Below are positions 17,364 to 27,180 of a stretch of 64,000 nucleotides of DNA, piece after piece; position 1 is the first letter of the stretch, and each line of letters begins with the position of its first letter. A program made the position numbers and the translations under genes. The notes beneath the pieces were generated by a model, which saw nothing but the letters and a program-made list of their open reading frames with translations, had not been told where the DNA came from and searched no databases. The DNA comes from Bacteroidota bacterium (GTDB lineage Bacteria; Bacteroidota; Bacteroidia; Bacteroidales; UBA4417), in contig JAKLFM010000007.1 in assembly GCA_022711175.1 (NCBI GenBank), positions 1 to 64,000 on the forward strand. Reading direction: 5' to 3'.

Positions 17364-17544
17364 GAAAAATTTGTTTCTCAGCCGTATGCACTCCCGGCAT
17401 TTTTTCATAAACAGGCAATTTAGAAGCCGTCTAAATAAATCCGACGTACACTTCCGGCTCCTTTTCTGCCGTTAATACATCTGCTTGTTTGTGCCCATAT
17501 TATTTCGTACTTTTAACATTCAATGAACATTAATTTTTGATCAT

Positions 17545-18279
17545 ATGAACCTGGTTATCGATATCGGCAACACACGGGCCAAGCTTGCCTTTTTTGATCA
17601 GGGCAAAATAGTCTCTTATTCGGCTTTTGAGAACCTTTCGATAAACGACATCGACAACTTTGCAGCACACACAAAAGCGGTAAATTGCATCCTTACGAGT
17701 GTTAAAGAAGTAGATAAAAGCATTTCGGAATATCTTAAATACCATTACAAAACACTATTCCTGAGCCACCGCACGCTGCTTCCGGTAAAAAACCTTTACG
17801 AATCGCCCGAAACCCTTGGCAAAGACCGCATTGCCGCAGCGGTGGCAGCATCTGAAATGTTTCCCGGCAGCGATGCGCTTATTATTGATGCGGGAACCGC
17901 CATTACGTACGACCTGCTGCTCGGCGGCAGGACCTACCTGGGAGGGGCCATTTCGCCCGGGCTGAACCTGCGATTCCGTGCTCTTCATGCCTTTACCGGG
18001 AAACTGCCGCTCATCACCGACATAAGTCCTGCTCCGTTAACCGGCGTCAACACCGCCGACAGCATACGCTCGGGCGTGATCAACGGCGCTATTTGTGAAA
18101 TGGAGGGTATTATAGGATTGTACCAGGCGAAATATCCTGATATTAAAGTTATTTTAACAGGCGGAAATCATTATTTCTTTGACAAGCAATTAAAAATTAA
18201 GACCTTTGCAGCCCCAAATCTTGTATTGGAAGGGTTAAATATAATATTGGAATACAACCTTGCAAAAGACACTCTTTAA
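17545..18279 (+). CDS. coaX: Type III pantothenate kinase
   Basis: First step of coenzyme A synthesis: phosphorylates pantothenate. The ASKHA-fold motifs are clear: phosphate-1 MNLVIDIGNTRAKLAFFDQG, the KDRIAAAVAASEMFPG segment, phosphate-2 DALIIDAGTAITYDLL and GGAISPGLNLRF, then VILTGG near the end. 244 residues. Its 3' end overlaps the next gene by 20 bases. Confidence 0.95.
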   Translation: MNLVIDIGNTRAKLAFFDQGKIVSYSAFENLSINDIDNFAAHTKAVNCILTSVKEVDKSISEYLKYHYKTLFLSHRTLLPVKNLYESPETLGKDRIAAAVAASEMFPGSDALIIDAGTAITYDLLLGGRTYLGGAISPGLNLRFRALHAFTGKLPLITDISPAPLTGVNTADSIRSGVINGAICEMEGIIGLYQAKYPDIKVILTGGNHYFFDKQLKIKTFAAPNLVLEGLNIILEYNLAKDTL

Positions 18280-19546
18280 TACCTCCTGGCTTTTTATCAG
18301 CCTGTTTCTTGTAGCCGCGCAGTTACCGGCTCAAACCAGTATAAAATCGCCCTATTCAAGGTATGGATTGGGAGAATTGTATTCAGGCAGCAGCCAGTAC
18401 ACCATGGCCATGGGAGGTATCAGCAGCGGTGTACGCAGCCAGTGGTTTATCAACCCGCAGAATCCGGCTTCCTATACAGCTTTTGATTCTTTAAGCTTTC
18501 TGTTCGATGGGGCGCTATACGGTAAAATGTCCACTTTTAAAATTGACACCCTCAGCCAGCCTTCAAATTATGCTTCACTTTCTTACATTGCCATGGGGTT
18601 GCCCGTTACCCGATGGATGCGTACAAGTTTCGGGCTGATGCCTTTTTCGAGTGTAGGCTACACCATCAACAGCAACCAGCAGGTTGAAGGTTTCGGCAAC
18701 ACCCTCTACGAATTTCAGGGGTATGGCGGCCTCAGCCAGGTTTACCTGGGTGCAGGGTTCAGGCCGGTGAAGGATTTTTCGGCAGGCTTCAACCTGTCGT
18801 ATATTTTCGGCTCTATCGATAAAATCCGCAATATCACCTTCCCCGATTCGTCCAATATACTGAGCTCCAGGATTTCACAACAATCCGGCGTTAAAGGATT
18901 TTACCTTGACCTTGGCTTTCAGTATCACCATACCTTCAGCAACGGTAGTTTTTTCAATGCCGGGCTTACTTACGCTCCAAAACAAAAACTGAATGTATTG
19001 ACCGATAAGTTAGCCTATTCATACTCCCACGATTATTCCACCAATCTTGACGAGATCAGGGACACTGTTGAATATGAAACCGGCAGCAAGGGAACCATTG
19101 AGCTGCCTCTTGGCATTGGCGGAGGCGTTCTTTTCGGTAAGGGCGAAAAATGGATGGGCGGCGCCGACATTAAATGGCAGCAGTGGAGTTCGTTTACCTA
19201 CCTCGGCAAGAGCGATTCGCTGCAGAACAGCCTCACAGTAAATGCCGGCGGACAGTTCAGGCCATCAACCAGCGATATAGCATCGTACTGGAAACGTGTA
19301 ACTTACCGCGCCGGCCTGCGGTACAATCAATCGTATCTTTATCTCAATGATACACGTATCAACGAGTTTGGCATAAGTTTTGGATTTGGATTACCGATGA
19401 AGAAAACAAGGTCAACACTGAACCTGGCTGTTGAAGCCGGAGCAAGGGGAACAACACAAAACAACCTGATTCGCGAAAACTACATCAGGTTTACACTGGG
19501 AGCCTCCATTTTTGACCGCTGGTTTTTGAAACGCAAGTACGATTAA
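18260..19546 (+). CDS. Outer-membrane beta-barrel protein of unknown function
   Basis: A 428-residue protein with signal peptide (MQKTLFNTSWLFISLFLVAAQLPAQ) and alternating amphipathic strands ending in an aromatic-rich strand, consistent with an FadL/PorV-like barrel. The opening SPYSRYGLGELYSGSSQYTMAMGGISSG is shared by conserved Bacteroidota proteins encoded beside coaX. The start is TTG 18260, inside the end of coaX, so expression is probably coupled. No substrate can be named. Confidence 0.75.
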   Translation: MQKTLFNTSWLFISLFLVAAQLPAQTSIKSPYSRYGLGELYSGSSQYTMAMGGISSGVRSQWFINPQNPASYTAFDSLSFLFDGALYGKMSTFKIDTLSQPSNYASLSYIAMGLPVTRWMRTSFGLMPFSSVGYTINSNQQVEGFGNTLYEFQGYGGLSQVYLGAGFRPVKDFSAGFNLSYIFGSIDKIRNITFPDSSNILSSRISQQSGVKGFYLDLGFQYHHTFSNGSFFNAGLTYAPKQKLNVLTDKLAYSYSHDYSTNLDEIRDTVEYETGSKGTIELPLGIGGGVLFGKGEKWMGGADIKWQQWSSFTYLGKSDSLQNSLTVNAGGQFRPSTSDIASYWKRVTYRAGLRYNQSYLYLNDTRINEFGISFGFGLPMKKTRSTLNLAVEAGARGTTQNNLIRENYIRFTLGASIFDRWFLKRKYD

Positions 19547-19570
19547 ACAAACATTTAACCAACTACTACA

Positions 19571-20887
19571 ATGAAAAAGGGACGTTTGATTTTCCTGGCA
19601 ATCGCAGCAGTGGCAGTATTTTATGCCAGCCAGGTTTCTGCCCAGGGTGTTAAAATGCCCAAATACGGCAAGGACAGTGTGCAGTGTGTCACCCATATTT
19701 CGCTGTACCGCGAGTTTTACAAGCAACAAAACTATATTGATGCCCTGCCGCATTGGAGATGGGCTTTCAACAACTGCCCCATTGCCAGCCTGAACCTGTA
19801 TATCGACGGAGCCAAAATGATGGGTTATATGGCCGATAACAGCAAGGAAGCCTCAAAACGCAACCTATACATCGATACGCTTATGAGCGTTTACGACCAG
19901 CGCATCAAGTATTTCGGAAGAGAAGGATACGTTACCGGCCGCAAATACCTCGAACTGCTCAACTACCGGCCTACCGATACCATGACCATATACAATGGCC
20001 TCAGGCATTCCATTGAACTCGAAGGAGTTAATTCTGATCCCGTTGTTGTATCGAACTACTTTATGCTCAACGATAACATGGTTCGCTCAGGACGGTTCCC
20101 CGCCGATTCCATTGCTTCGGCATACGATATCCTAAGCGCCATTACCGATGAAAATCTTGCCGGCGACAAAGACCTCGAAAAATGGGGCAATTCCAAACAA
20201 CTGCTCGAAGCCGTGTTTGAACCCTATGCTACCTGCGACCAGTTGATAAAAATCTACGGTAAAAAATTCAACGAAACACCCAACGATACCGTTCTGCTGA
20301 AGAAGATCACCTTTATGCTCGATAAAAAAGACTGCACCGATTCCGATCTTTTCTTCATGGCTACCGAAAACCTGCATAAGGCAAAACCCACAGGCGCTTC
20401 AGCATTCATGATGGGCAGGATGTACCTGAAAAAAGGTGATAAATCAAAAGCTTCCGACTATTTCCTCGAAGCTGTACCCATGATTGAAGATCAGCAGAAA
20501 ACCACTGCCTATTATTACCTTGCCGTTATGGCTTTCGAATCGAAAAATTACAGCGCATCGCGCTCATACTGCCTCAAAGCCCTGTCAATCAATCCCAACG
20601 ACGGACGCTCATACATACTTATCGGCGACATGTACGCCATAACAGCACCCAGCTGTGGCGACGACGAAATTGCCAAACGCGCCGGTTACTGGACTGCCGT
20701 TGACAAATACGTTCGCGCAAGGCAGGTTGATGCGTCGGTTGCCGACGAAGCCAATGCCAAAATAGCAACCTATTCAAGGCAGTTCCCGCTCAAAGAGCGC
20801 CTGTTCTTCAATGATGTTAAACCCGGATCACCTTACTCGGTAAATTGCTGGTACAGCGAGTCAACCACAGTTCGTTCATCCGATTAA
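19571..20887 (+). CDS. Periplasmic TPR-repeat protein
   Basis: 438 residues with signal peptide MKKGRLIFLAIAAVAVFYASQVSAQ. The region around residues 270-360 (ASAFMMGRMYLKKGDKSKASDYFLEA, TAYYYLAVMAFESKNYSASRSYCLKALSINPND) has typical tetratricopeptide helices. It lies 24 bases after the barrel gene and upstream of lptC in an envelope-biogenesis operon; a scaffold role at the envelope is inference only. Confidence 0.75.
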   Translation: MKKGRLIFLAIAAVAVFYASQVSAQGVKMPKYGKDSVQCVTHISLYREFYKQQNYIDALPHWRWAFNNCPIASLNLYIDGAKMMGYMADNSKEASKRNLYIDTLMSVYDQRIKYFGREGYVTGRKYLELLNYRPTDTMTIYNGLRHSIELEGVNSDPVVVSNYFMLNDNMVRSGRFPADSIASAYDILSAITDENLAGDKDLEKWGNSKQLLEAVFEPYATCDQLIKIYGKKFNETPNDTVLLKKITFMLDKKDCTDSDLFFMATENLHKAKPTGASAFMMGRMYLKKGDKSKASDYFLEAVPMIEDQQKTTAYYYLAVMAFESKNYSASRSYCLKALSINPNDGRSYILIGDMYAITAPSCGDDEIAKRAGYWTAVDKYVRARQVDASVADEANAKIATYSRQFPLKERLFFNDVKPGSPYSVNCWYSESTTVRSSD

Positions 20888-20924
20888 CAGCCGGCTTCGC
20901 CGCCCCCGTAAGGAGAGAAGCGCT

Positions 20925-21491
20925 TTGAAAAGATACATAACAGCACTCATACCTTTAAGCATTGTTGCCTTACTATCGGCAACAATGCTTTTTTCATGCG
21001 AAAGGGAAACACAGGCTGTATCGAAACTTACCCGCATTGATTCGATGCCGGCAATGACGGTGAAAAATCTGAAAGTAAAACAAAGCGAACGCGGCATGAT
21101 CACGCTCGAACTTTCAGCGCCGCTTCTCAGGGCTTACGAAGGCAAAGACCCTTATACCGAATTTCCCAACGGCGTACATATTACTTTCTTCGATTCGCTT
21201 ATGCAACCCAAATCGGAGTTGACGGCTGGTTATGGCGTGAGTTACGACAGCCGGAGGGTAATGGAAGCAAAAAACAATGTGGTGATACGCAATTTCAACA
21301 AGCGCGAACAACTCAATACCGAAAAACTTACCTGGGATGAAAACAGGAAGAGAGTATTTACCGATGAATTTGTAAAAATCACCCAGGTGGATAAAATCAT
21401 CTTCGGACAGGGAATGGAGTCGGACGAACTGTTTGATAATTGGGTGATACGCAATGTTACCGGAACACTCTACGTTACAGACCGGAAATAA
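20925..21491 (+). CDS. lptC: LPS export protein LptC
   Basis: Inner-membrane-anchored periplasmic bridge component of the LPS transport machine. MKRYITALIPLSIVALLSATMLFSCERET ends in a Cys, so here it may be lipidated. The following beta-jellyroll segment (MTVKNLKVKQSERGMITLELSAPLLRAYEG, then LTAGYGVSYDSRRVMEAKNNVVIRN and LNTEKLTWDENRKRVFTDEFVKI) fits Bacteroidota LptC. 188 residues. The start is TTG 20925. Position between TPR and CNNM genes agrees with related genomes. Confidence 0.85.
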   Translation: MKRYITALIPLSIVALLSATMLFSCERETQAVSKLTRIDSMPAMTVKNLKVKQSERGMITLELSAPLLRAYEGKDPYTEFPNGVHITFFDSLMQPKSELTAGYGVSYDSRRVMEAKNNVVIRNFNKREQLNTEKLTWDENRKRVFTDEFVKITQVDKIIFGQGMESDELFDNWVIRNVTGTLYVTDRK

Positions 21492-21567
21492 CCCGCGCCG
21501 GCGATTTTTCATCTTTTAAAGGTATGCCTTTGAGAAGCATTGTCAATAATACTATATTTGATACCTA

Positions 21568-22845
21568 TTGTTTCCTGCCTTGAACGATTTTCTGGTAGTT
21601 GGTCTGATGCTTCTGCTCTCGGCTTTTTTTTCGGGGGTGGAAATAGCCTTTGTTACAGCCAATAAATTAAAGATTGAACTTGATAAAGGCAAAGGACTGC
21701 TGTCGGCAAGAATTATTTCGGGTTTTGCACGTTATCCTTCACGTTTTATCGGCGCCATGCTGCTGGGCAACAACATTGCCCTCGTTGTTTATGGCTTCTC
21801 CATTTCGGCAATACTGCTCAGGTTTCTCGAAACAGAATTTCCCGGTATTGTTCAATCGGAGGGGTTGCTGTTGCTGGTGCAAACCATCGTTTCAACGCTC
21901 GTTATACTGATTGTTGCCGAATTTCTGCCAAAGCTGCTTTTCAGGCTGAACCCAAACGGGTGGCTTAACCTGCTGGCAGTACCCTTATATCTGCTGTACA
22001 TTGTGCTTTATCCACTGATGTTCGTGTTTATTTCGATCTCCGAATTTATACTGAACAAAATAGCAGGTTTAAAAACAGGCAAGGAGGCGTACCAGTTTAC
22101 AGCCATTGATCTTGATGAGTACATCCGCGATTTCTCCCCTGCGGCAGGCACTGAAAACGATACAGAACAGGAAATTCAGATGATACAGAACATGATGGAT
22201 TTCCACACCACGAAGCTGAGGGAGTGCATGGTACCAAGGAATGAGATTGTAGCCATTGAAGATACAGCCTCAATCAATGAGCTCAGAGAACTGTTTATTG
22301 AGTCGGGGCATTCGAAAGTGCTGGTGTATAACGAAACCATTGACAATATTACAGGTTACGTTCATCTTTACGACCTTTTCTGCAATCCTGCTTCGCTTGC
22401 ATCTGTTGTAAAGCCTGTTGTTATTGTGCCCGAAGCCATGACTGCAAACAAAGTGCTCGATCTGTTCATTGGCAAACGCCGCAGTGTTGCCGTTGTGGTA
22501 GATGAATTCGGCGGCACATCGGGTATGGTGACAACGGAGGACCTTATTGAAGAAATTTTTGGTGAAATTGATGATGAATTTGATGTTGAGGAAATGGTGG
22601 AGAAAAAGATAAGCGACACCCAGTACCTGTTTTCGGCCAGGCTTGAGATTGATTACCTGAACCGCGAATACAACCTCGATCTCCCCAAATCGGATGAGTA
22701 TGAAACACTTGCAGGATTAATCATTCATGTTCATCAAAGCATTCCCGCTATCAACGACCAGATAAACATTGGCCGGTTTAGTTTCAAGGTTACAGGGGCA
22801 AGCGAAACCCGAATAGAACAGGTTATGCTGCATATCCTTGAATAA
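21568..22845 (+). CDS. CNNM/CorC-type hemolysin-family membrane protein
   Basis: About 425 residues: an N-terminal DUF21 (CNNM) domain with four membrane segments including LLLSAFFSGVEIAFVTANKLKIE, then a pair of CBS domains (MVPRNEIVAIEDTASINELRELF; VVIVPEAMTANKVLDLFIGKRRSVAVVVDEFGGTSGMVTTEDLIEEIFGEI), then a CorC_HlyC transporter-associated domain. Family members are linked to Mg2+/Co2+ efflux; the hemolysin name is historical. The start is TTG 21568 or the in-frame TTG at 21580; both lack a strong ribosome site. Confidence 0.88.
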   Translation: MFPALNDFLVVGLMLLLSAFFSGVEIAFVTANKLKIELDKGKGLLSARIISGFARYPSRFIGAMLLGNNIALVVYGFSISAILLRFLETEFPGIVQSEGLLLLVQTIVSTLVILIVAEFLPKLLFRLNPNGWLNLLAVPLYLLYIVLYPLMFVFISISEFILNKIAGLKTGKEAYQFTAIDLDEYIRDFSPAAGTENDTEQEIQMIQNMMDFHTTKLRECMVPRNEIVAIEDTASINELRELFIESGHSKVLVYNETIDNITGYVHLYDLFCNPASLASVVKPVVIVPEAMTANKVLDLFIGKRRSVAVVVDEFGGTSGMVTTEDLIEEIFGEIDDEFDVEEMVEKKISDTQYLFSARLEIDYLNREYNLDLPKSDEYETLAGLIIHVHQSIPAINDQINIGRFSFKVTGASETRIEQVMLHILE

Positions 22846-22945
22846 GGTTCACAAAATTGCCTTCGGCAACTCATGCCTGCTTCTAAACAATTCATTTGTA
22901 GTTTGTTCGAAAAGTAAACTTGTGCCGGTTCGCTTCAAATTTATT

Positions 22946-22974
22946 TTTGCGCTTCGGTATTTATTGTAAATTTG
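22946..22974 (+). promoter_or_regulatory. Promoter of the PpiD-type foldase gene
   Basis: TTTG at 22946-22949 and TAAATTTG at 22967-22974, with 17 bases between them, shortly before the ATG at 23010. The reading frame extends upstream through the promoter, so 23010 is the true start. Confidence 0.5.
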
Positions 22975-23009
22975 CACCTCTTTTTACGGAAACTATAAAA
23001 TACAGTAAC

Positions 23010-25130
23010 ATGGCAATAATTGGAGAAATTCGTAAACACTACTGGCTGCTCGTGGTTATCATCGGTATCGCACTTTTGTTATTTGTAGTCAGCGACTTTT
23101 CACGCCGCTCCTCTAAGCACACAAATACCATTGGTGTTGTAGCGGGAGATAAAATTTCGATCGTTGATTTCAACAAAAGAGTAGAAGAAAACTCGGAGAT
23201 TCAGAAAATCAACACCAAAAAAGAAAACCTCACTGCCGAAGAGAACTTCCAGGTACGGCAATCGACCTGGAGTCAAATGGTGAACGAGATGGTAATGGGT
23301 AAACAGCACGACATGCTTGGTGTCACCGTAAGTGTTGACGAACTTGATGATCTTATCCGCGGTAAAAACCCGCACCAGTACATACTTCAAAGTTTCACCG
23401 ACCCAAACACCGGACAATTCGATCAGAAGGCTGTGAACAACTTCCTGCAGAACCTCGACAACGAGGAAATGGTGTCGCCCGAAATGAAGCAGCGTTACCT
23501 CATGATGGAAAAAGCCATTAAGACCGACCGCCTCACTACTAAATACAATAGCCTGATAACCAAAGGATTTTATGTTCCAACGGCTTTCGCTAAACGCAAT
23601 TATGAGGAATCGAATGCTATGGCGTCGTGCCTTGTAACCGGGGTAAGGTACAGCATGGTTAGCGATAGCGCCGTGAAGATCACCGATGAGGATTATCAGA
23701 AATACTATGAAGAGAATAAGTACAAATTTCAGCAGGAAGAACCTGCCCGCGATATTGAATATGTTGTTTTCAGCATAAAACCCTCGGAAGCCGATATGGC
23801 AGCGCTGCAGGAAGATGTTACCAAACTGGCCGCTGAGTTCGCACAAACTACGGATAATGTGAATTTTGTAAACACATCCTCCGATTCGCGCTTCGACAGC
23901 ACGTGGCACAAACGTGGACAGATGACTCCACAGCTTGATTCCATGCTTTTCAGTGCGCCGGTGGGAGTTGTGCTTGGCCCCGTTAACGACAACAACATGA
24001 TGCGCCTTTTCAAGGTTATTGACCGCCAGTCGCGGCCCGATTCACTCAAAGCCAGCCACATCCTCATTTCGTATGCAGGCTCACAGATTAATTCGGCCAC
24101 CCGCACCAAAGCCCGTGCAACGGTTATTGCCGACAGCGTTCTTAACCTCGTAAAAACAAATCCGGCACAATTTGAACTTTTGGGCGGCACCATTTCGGAT
24201 GACGACTTTGCAAAGAAAAAGCAGGGCGACCTTGGCTGGTTTGCCGATGGCGCAATGGTTCCCGAATTCAATAAAGCCGTTCTCGAAGGTAATATCGGCG
24301 ACATTAAGAAGGTAGAAACCGTTTTCGGATACCATATCATTAAAATTACCGGTAAAAAGGATCCTTCTACAAAAATCAAATATGCCAGTGTTGACCGCCG
24401 CATCGAAGCCAGTGCCAAAACTTTTGAAGCCATCTACAACCAGGCCAGCGAATTTGCAGCTCAGAACAACAGCATTGAAAAGTTTGAGAAAACCGTAAAA
24501 GACAAAGGCCTCGACATGCGTAAAGCCGAGCGGCTCGATGCTATGGGCAACCAGATACCCGGCGTGACCAATGCTCGTGAAATTGTGCGTTGGGCATTTA
24601 ACGAAGAAACAAAGAAAGGAGCCGTTTCGAATGTGTTCGACACCGATGGCAGCTATGTTGTGGCAACCCTTAAAAACACGATTGACAAAGGATTTGTTCC
24701 ACTCGAAGTGTTGAAAGATCCTATTAAGCCACTCGTTTTGCGTGAGAAAAAAGCACAGACCATTATCGAAAAATTAAATAAACAGCTTGCCGGCAGCAAG
24801 GACATTACAAAAGTTTCGGGACTGTACCCTGTAACTGTTGATACTGTAGATGTATCGTTTGCCAGTGCCAATCTGCCCAATTATGGCCATGAACCAAAAC
24901 TTACCGGCCAGGTATTTGCAGCCCCCAAAGCACAGCTTTCGGGCCCTGTGCAGGGCGAACAGGCCGTTTATTTGTTCATTGTGAATGATGTTAAAGCAGC
25001 ACCGGCAACCAAGGAGTTTGAAAATCAGAAACGCCAGCTCAGCATGTATTTCCAGAGCCGCGTGAATTCAATCCCCGGCATCCTCGAAAAGAAAGCAAAT
25101 ATCAAGGACAGCCGCCCGTTGTTTTATTAG
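23010..25130 (+). CDS. Periplasmic peptidyl-prolyl isomerase, PpiD/SurA type
   Basis: Membrane-anchored folding factor for exported proteins, about 706 residues. The start MAIIGEIRKHYWLLVVIIGIALLLFVVSDFS gives one N-terminal membrane anchor. A SurA_N-like helical region follows to about residue 250, then a parvulin domain (SLKASHILISYAGSQ ... KKQGDLGWFADGAMVPEFNKAVLEGNIGDIKKVETVFGYHIIKITGKK). It closes the coaX-to-ppiD envelope block and has a strong terminator. Confidence 0.9.
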   Translation: MAIIGEIRKHYWLLVVIIGIALLLFVVSDFSRRSSKHTNTIGVVAGDKISIVDFNKRVEENSEIQKINTKKENLTAEENFQVRQSTWSQMVNEMVMGKQHDMLGVTVSVDELDDLIRGKNPHQYILQSFTDPNTGQFDQKAVNNFLQNLDNEEMVSPEMKQRYLMMEKAIKTDRLTTKYNSLITKGFYVPTAFAKRNYEESNAMASCLVTGVRYSMVSDSAVKITDEDYQKYYEENKYKFQQEEPARDIEYVVFSIKPSEADMAALQEDVTKLAAEFAQTTDNVNFVNTSSDSRFDSTWHKRGQMTPQLDSMLFSAPVGVVLGPVNDNNMMRLFKVIDRQSRPDSLKASHILISYAGSQINSATRTKARATVIADSVLNLVKTNPAQFELLGGTISDDDFAKKKQGDLGWFADGAMVPEFNKAVLEGNIGDIKKVETVFGYHIIKITGKKDPSTKIKYASVDRRIEASAKTFEAIYNQASEFAAQNNSIEKFEKTVKDKGLDMRKAERLDAMGNQIPGVTNAREIVRWAFNEETKKGAVSNVFDTDGSYVVATLKNTIDKGFVPLEVLKDPIKPLVLREKKAQTIIEKLNKQLAGSKDITKVSGLYPVTVDTVDVSFASANLPNYGHEPKLTGQVFAAPKAQLSGPVQGEQAVYLFIVNDVKAAPATKEFENQKRQLSMYFQSRVNSIPGILEKKANIKDSRPLFY

Positions 25131-25154
25131 GCTTATCAGCAAATTCTTCCTCAG

Positions 25155-25186
25155 GCAGGTTGTCGTTCCCGACAACCTGCTTTTTT
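25155..25186 (+). terminator. Rho-independent terminator after the foldase gene
   Basis: GCAGGTTGTCG at 25155-25165 pairs exactly with CGACAACCTGC at 25170-25180 around a 4-base loop, followed by six T. Confidence 0.92.
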
Positions 25187-25327
25187 GTTGGTCTGAAGCA
25201 GCCGGCATCGAATCAGGTTTACCAATGGTTATTAAAGGCATCGCAAAGCAAAGTCCGGGCAACATGTTGTGTGATGGGAACTGCTAAAGTGCCGGCGAAC
25301 CAATGGTTCGGAAAAAGGGAGAATAGC

Positions 25328-25873
25328 TTAGGATTGCTCAGCCTGTTTATTATAATCGTTAAAATATCTGTTTAAAGATTCAAAAAGTTCGTCTGAACTG
25401 ATGTCAAGTCCTGCCGCAGCAATGTTGAAGGGTGAACCATAGTTATTGAAATTGAATTGCATAAGTTTCTTTTTCACGATGCCGGTTTCATTGTTAAGCC
25501 AATATTCCGGATTATTTACTCCAATAATAATTATTCGCGTGCTGTGTATTTTAATTTCCTTAAAACCGGTAATGTCGCTCCATTGAATGAATTCGTCCCG
25601 CGATTTCTCAGGATTTAAGTTAAGCCCAACTGGGGAAATAATGATAGACAGTTCTGATTTAATCAGCCTTTTAATACTTAAAAATGTTCCCAGGCCAAAG
25701 AAAAGAATAGAAGCAATTCCGATAACACGCATATAAACCGGACTTTCTACTCTCCAGCCGGTAAGGTTGTCAGCTTCCAGGAGAAACCAAAAGCCTACAA
25801 CAACAAAAGCAAAAGAGCCAATAAGCAGCAAAACTGATTTCCTTTTGCCCGAATAAATTTCAATGGTCTCCAT
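25328..25873 (-). CDS. STM3941-like membrane protein with PH-like domain
   Basis: 181 residues. METIEIYSGKRKSVLLLIGSFAFVVVGFWFLL begins with one membrane segment, and a second follows (MRVIGIASILFFGLGTFLSIKRL). The cytosolic remainder has the STM3941/PH-like strand pattern (LSIIISPVGLNLNP ... FIQWSDITGFKEIKIHSTRIIIIGVNNPEYWL). Function unknown. It ends the reverse-strand group that contains rodA and mrdA but is separated from rodA by 47 bases. Confidence 0.7.
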   Translation of the reverse strand: METIEIYSGKRKSVLLLIGSFAFVVVGFWFLLEADNLTGWRVESPVYMRVIGIASILFFGLGTFLSIKRLIKSELSIIISPVGLNLNPEKSRDEFIQWSDITGFKEIKIHSTRIIIIGVNNPEYWLNNETGIVKKKLMQFNFNNYGSPFNIAAAGLDISSDELFESLNRYFNDYNKQAEQS

Positions 25874-25920
25874 TTGGGGTTAACTACCTGATTGAGTGAA
25901 ACATCCTTGTAATGTGATTC

Positions 25921-27180
25921 TTACACCAACTGCAGCCTGTTCGAATCCTGTTTTACAAAAATGAACAGCAGGATTGTGAATGCCCACAGCGAGGAGCCGC
26001 CGTAACTTAAAAACGGAAGCGGAATCCCGATAACAGGAATAAGCCCGATGGTCATGCCAATGTTTACAAAAACATGGAAAAACAATATGGAGGCAACGCC
26101 ATATCCATATACACGGCTGAACTCCGAGCGTTGCCGCTCGGCCGCTATTATAATTCTGATACACAGATAGATAAAAAGTCCCAGCACGAGTGAGGCGCCA
26201 ACAAACCCCCACTCTTCACCAACGGTGCAAAAAATAAAATCGGTGCTTTGTTCAGGTACAAAGTTGAATTTTGTCTGTGTGCCTTTCAGGAATCCCTTGC
26301 CCCAGAACCCTCCTGAGCCAATGGCGATTTTCGATTGGTTCACGTTGTACCCTGCTCCTTTGAGGTCTATTTCCTTGCCAAGCAGCACATTGATGCGAGT
26401 TTTCTGGTGCGGTTGCAGTACATGCTGAACGGCGAAGTCAACAGTGAAAACAAAAGCGGCAGCTATGACCACAATGCCGAGAAGTTTCAGAATATTGCTG
26501 CGGTTGCGGCGGATAAACAGCAACATGCCGGCGCCGAGCACAGCCACCACGCCCATAACCCAGAATTTATCGAACATGAGGGCAGCGACGGCAAGAATTA
26601 CAGCAATAACACCAATCATAAGTATATTCCCAGGCATGCCCTGCCTGTACAATACAATTGCAAAAGCGAGATAAACCATAGCCGAACCGGTGTCGTTCTG
26701 CAACAAAATCAGCAACATGGGTATGCCGATAAAGAGGAGAGGCACTATGCGGGAGCGCATTTTTTTGTCGTCGAAATCAAGGGCGCTCAGATACCTGGCT
26801 ACTGCGAGATTGGTGGCAAATTTTGCAAATTCAGCCGGTTGAAGGGCAAAAGAACCTATCTGAAACCACGACTTTGATCCGGCAATTTCGTGACCGAGTA
26901 CTAATACACCTAAAAGCAAGGCTATTGTAATGCCGTATATTACATAGGCAAAAGCCGTGAAAAACTTTACATCCGTGAGCATCACCATAAGGGCGAGAAC
27001 AAGGGCGGTAACAATCCACAAAGCCTGTTTACCATAACTTTGCGTTAAATCGAGAATACTCGAATGCGACTCATCGTACACGGCAGCATAAATGCTTACC
27101 CAGCCAATAGCAACCAGTAGCAGGTAAATAATCACTATACCCCTGTCAATATTCCTGAATATGCTCTTTTCCTGTTTCAA
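25921..27180 (-). CDS. rodA: Rod-shape SEDS glycosyltransferase RodA
   Basis: Peptidoglycan polymerase of the elongasome, 419 residues, about ten membrane segments. Family features include AEFAKFATNLAVARYLS, LLILLQNDTGSAMVYLAF, and INVLLGKEIDLKGAGYNVNQSKIAIGSGGFWGKG with EQSTDFIFCTVGEEWGFVG, then PLPFLSYGGSSLW near the end. Its ATG overlaps the stop of mrdA by 4 bases, so the pair is translated together. Confidence 0.96.
   Translation of the reverse strand: MKQEKSIFRNIDRGIVIIYLLLVAIGWVSIYAAVYDESHSSILDLTQSYGKQALWIVTALVLALMVMLTDVKFFTAFAYVIYGITIALLLGVLVLGHEIAGSKSWFQIGSFALQPAEFAKFATNLAVARYLSALDFDDKKMRSRIVPLLFIGIPMLLILLQNDTGSAMVYLAFAIVLYRQGMPGNILMIGVIAVILAVAALMFDKFWVMGVVAVLGAGMLLFIRRNRSNILKLLGIVVIAAAFVFTVDFAVQHVLQPHQKTRINVLLGKEIDLKGAGYNVNQSKIAIGSGGFWGKGFLKGTQTKFNFVPEQSTDFIFCTVGEEWGFVGASLVLGLFIYLCIRIIIAAERQRSEFSRVYGYGVASILFFHVFVNIGMTIGLIPVIGIPLPFLSYGGSSLWAFTILLFIFVKQDSNRLQLV

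Noticed and set aside
23100-24433. Minus-strand open frames of 269 and 234 codons
   Set aside because: Shadows of the PpiD-type gene; no start signal or recognisable product.
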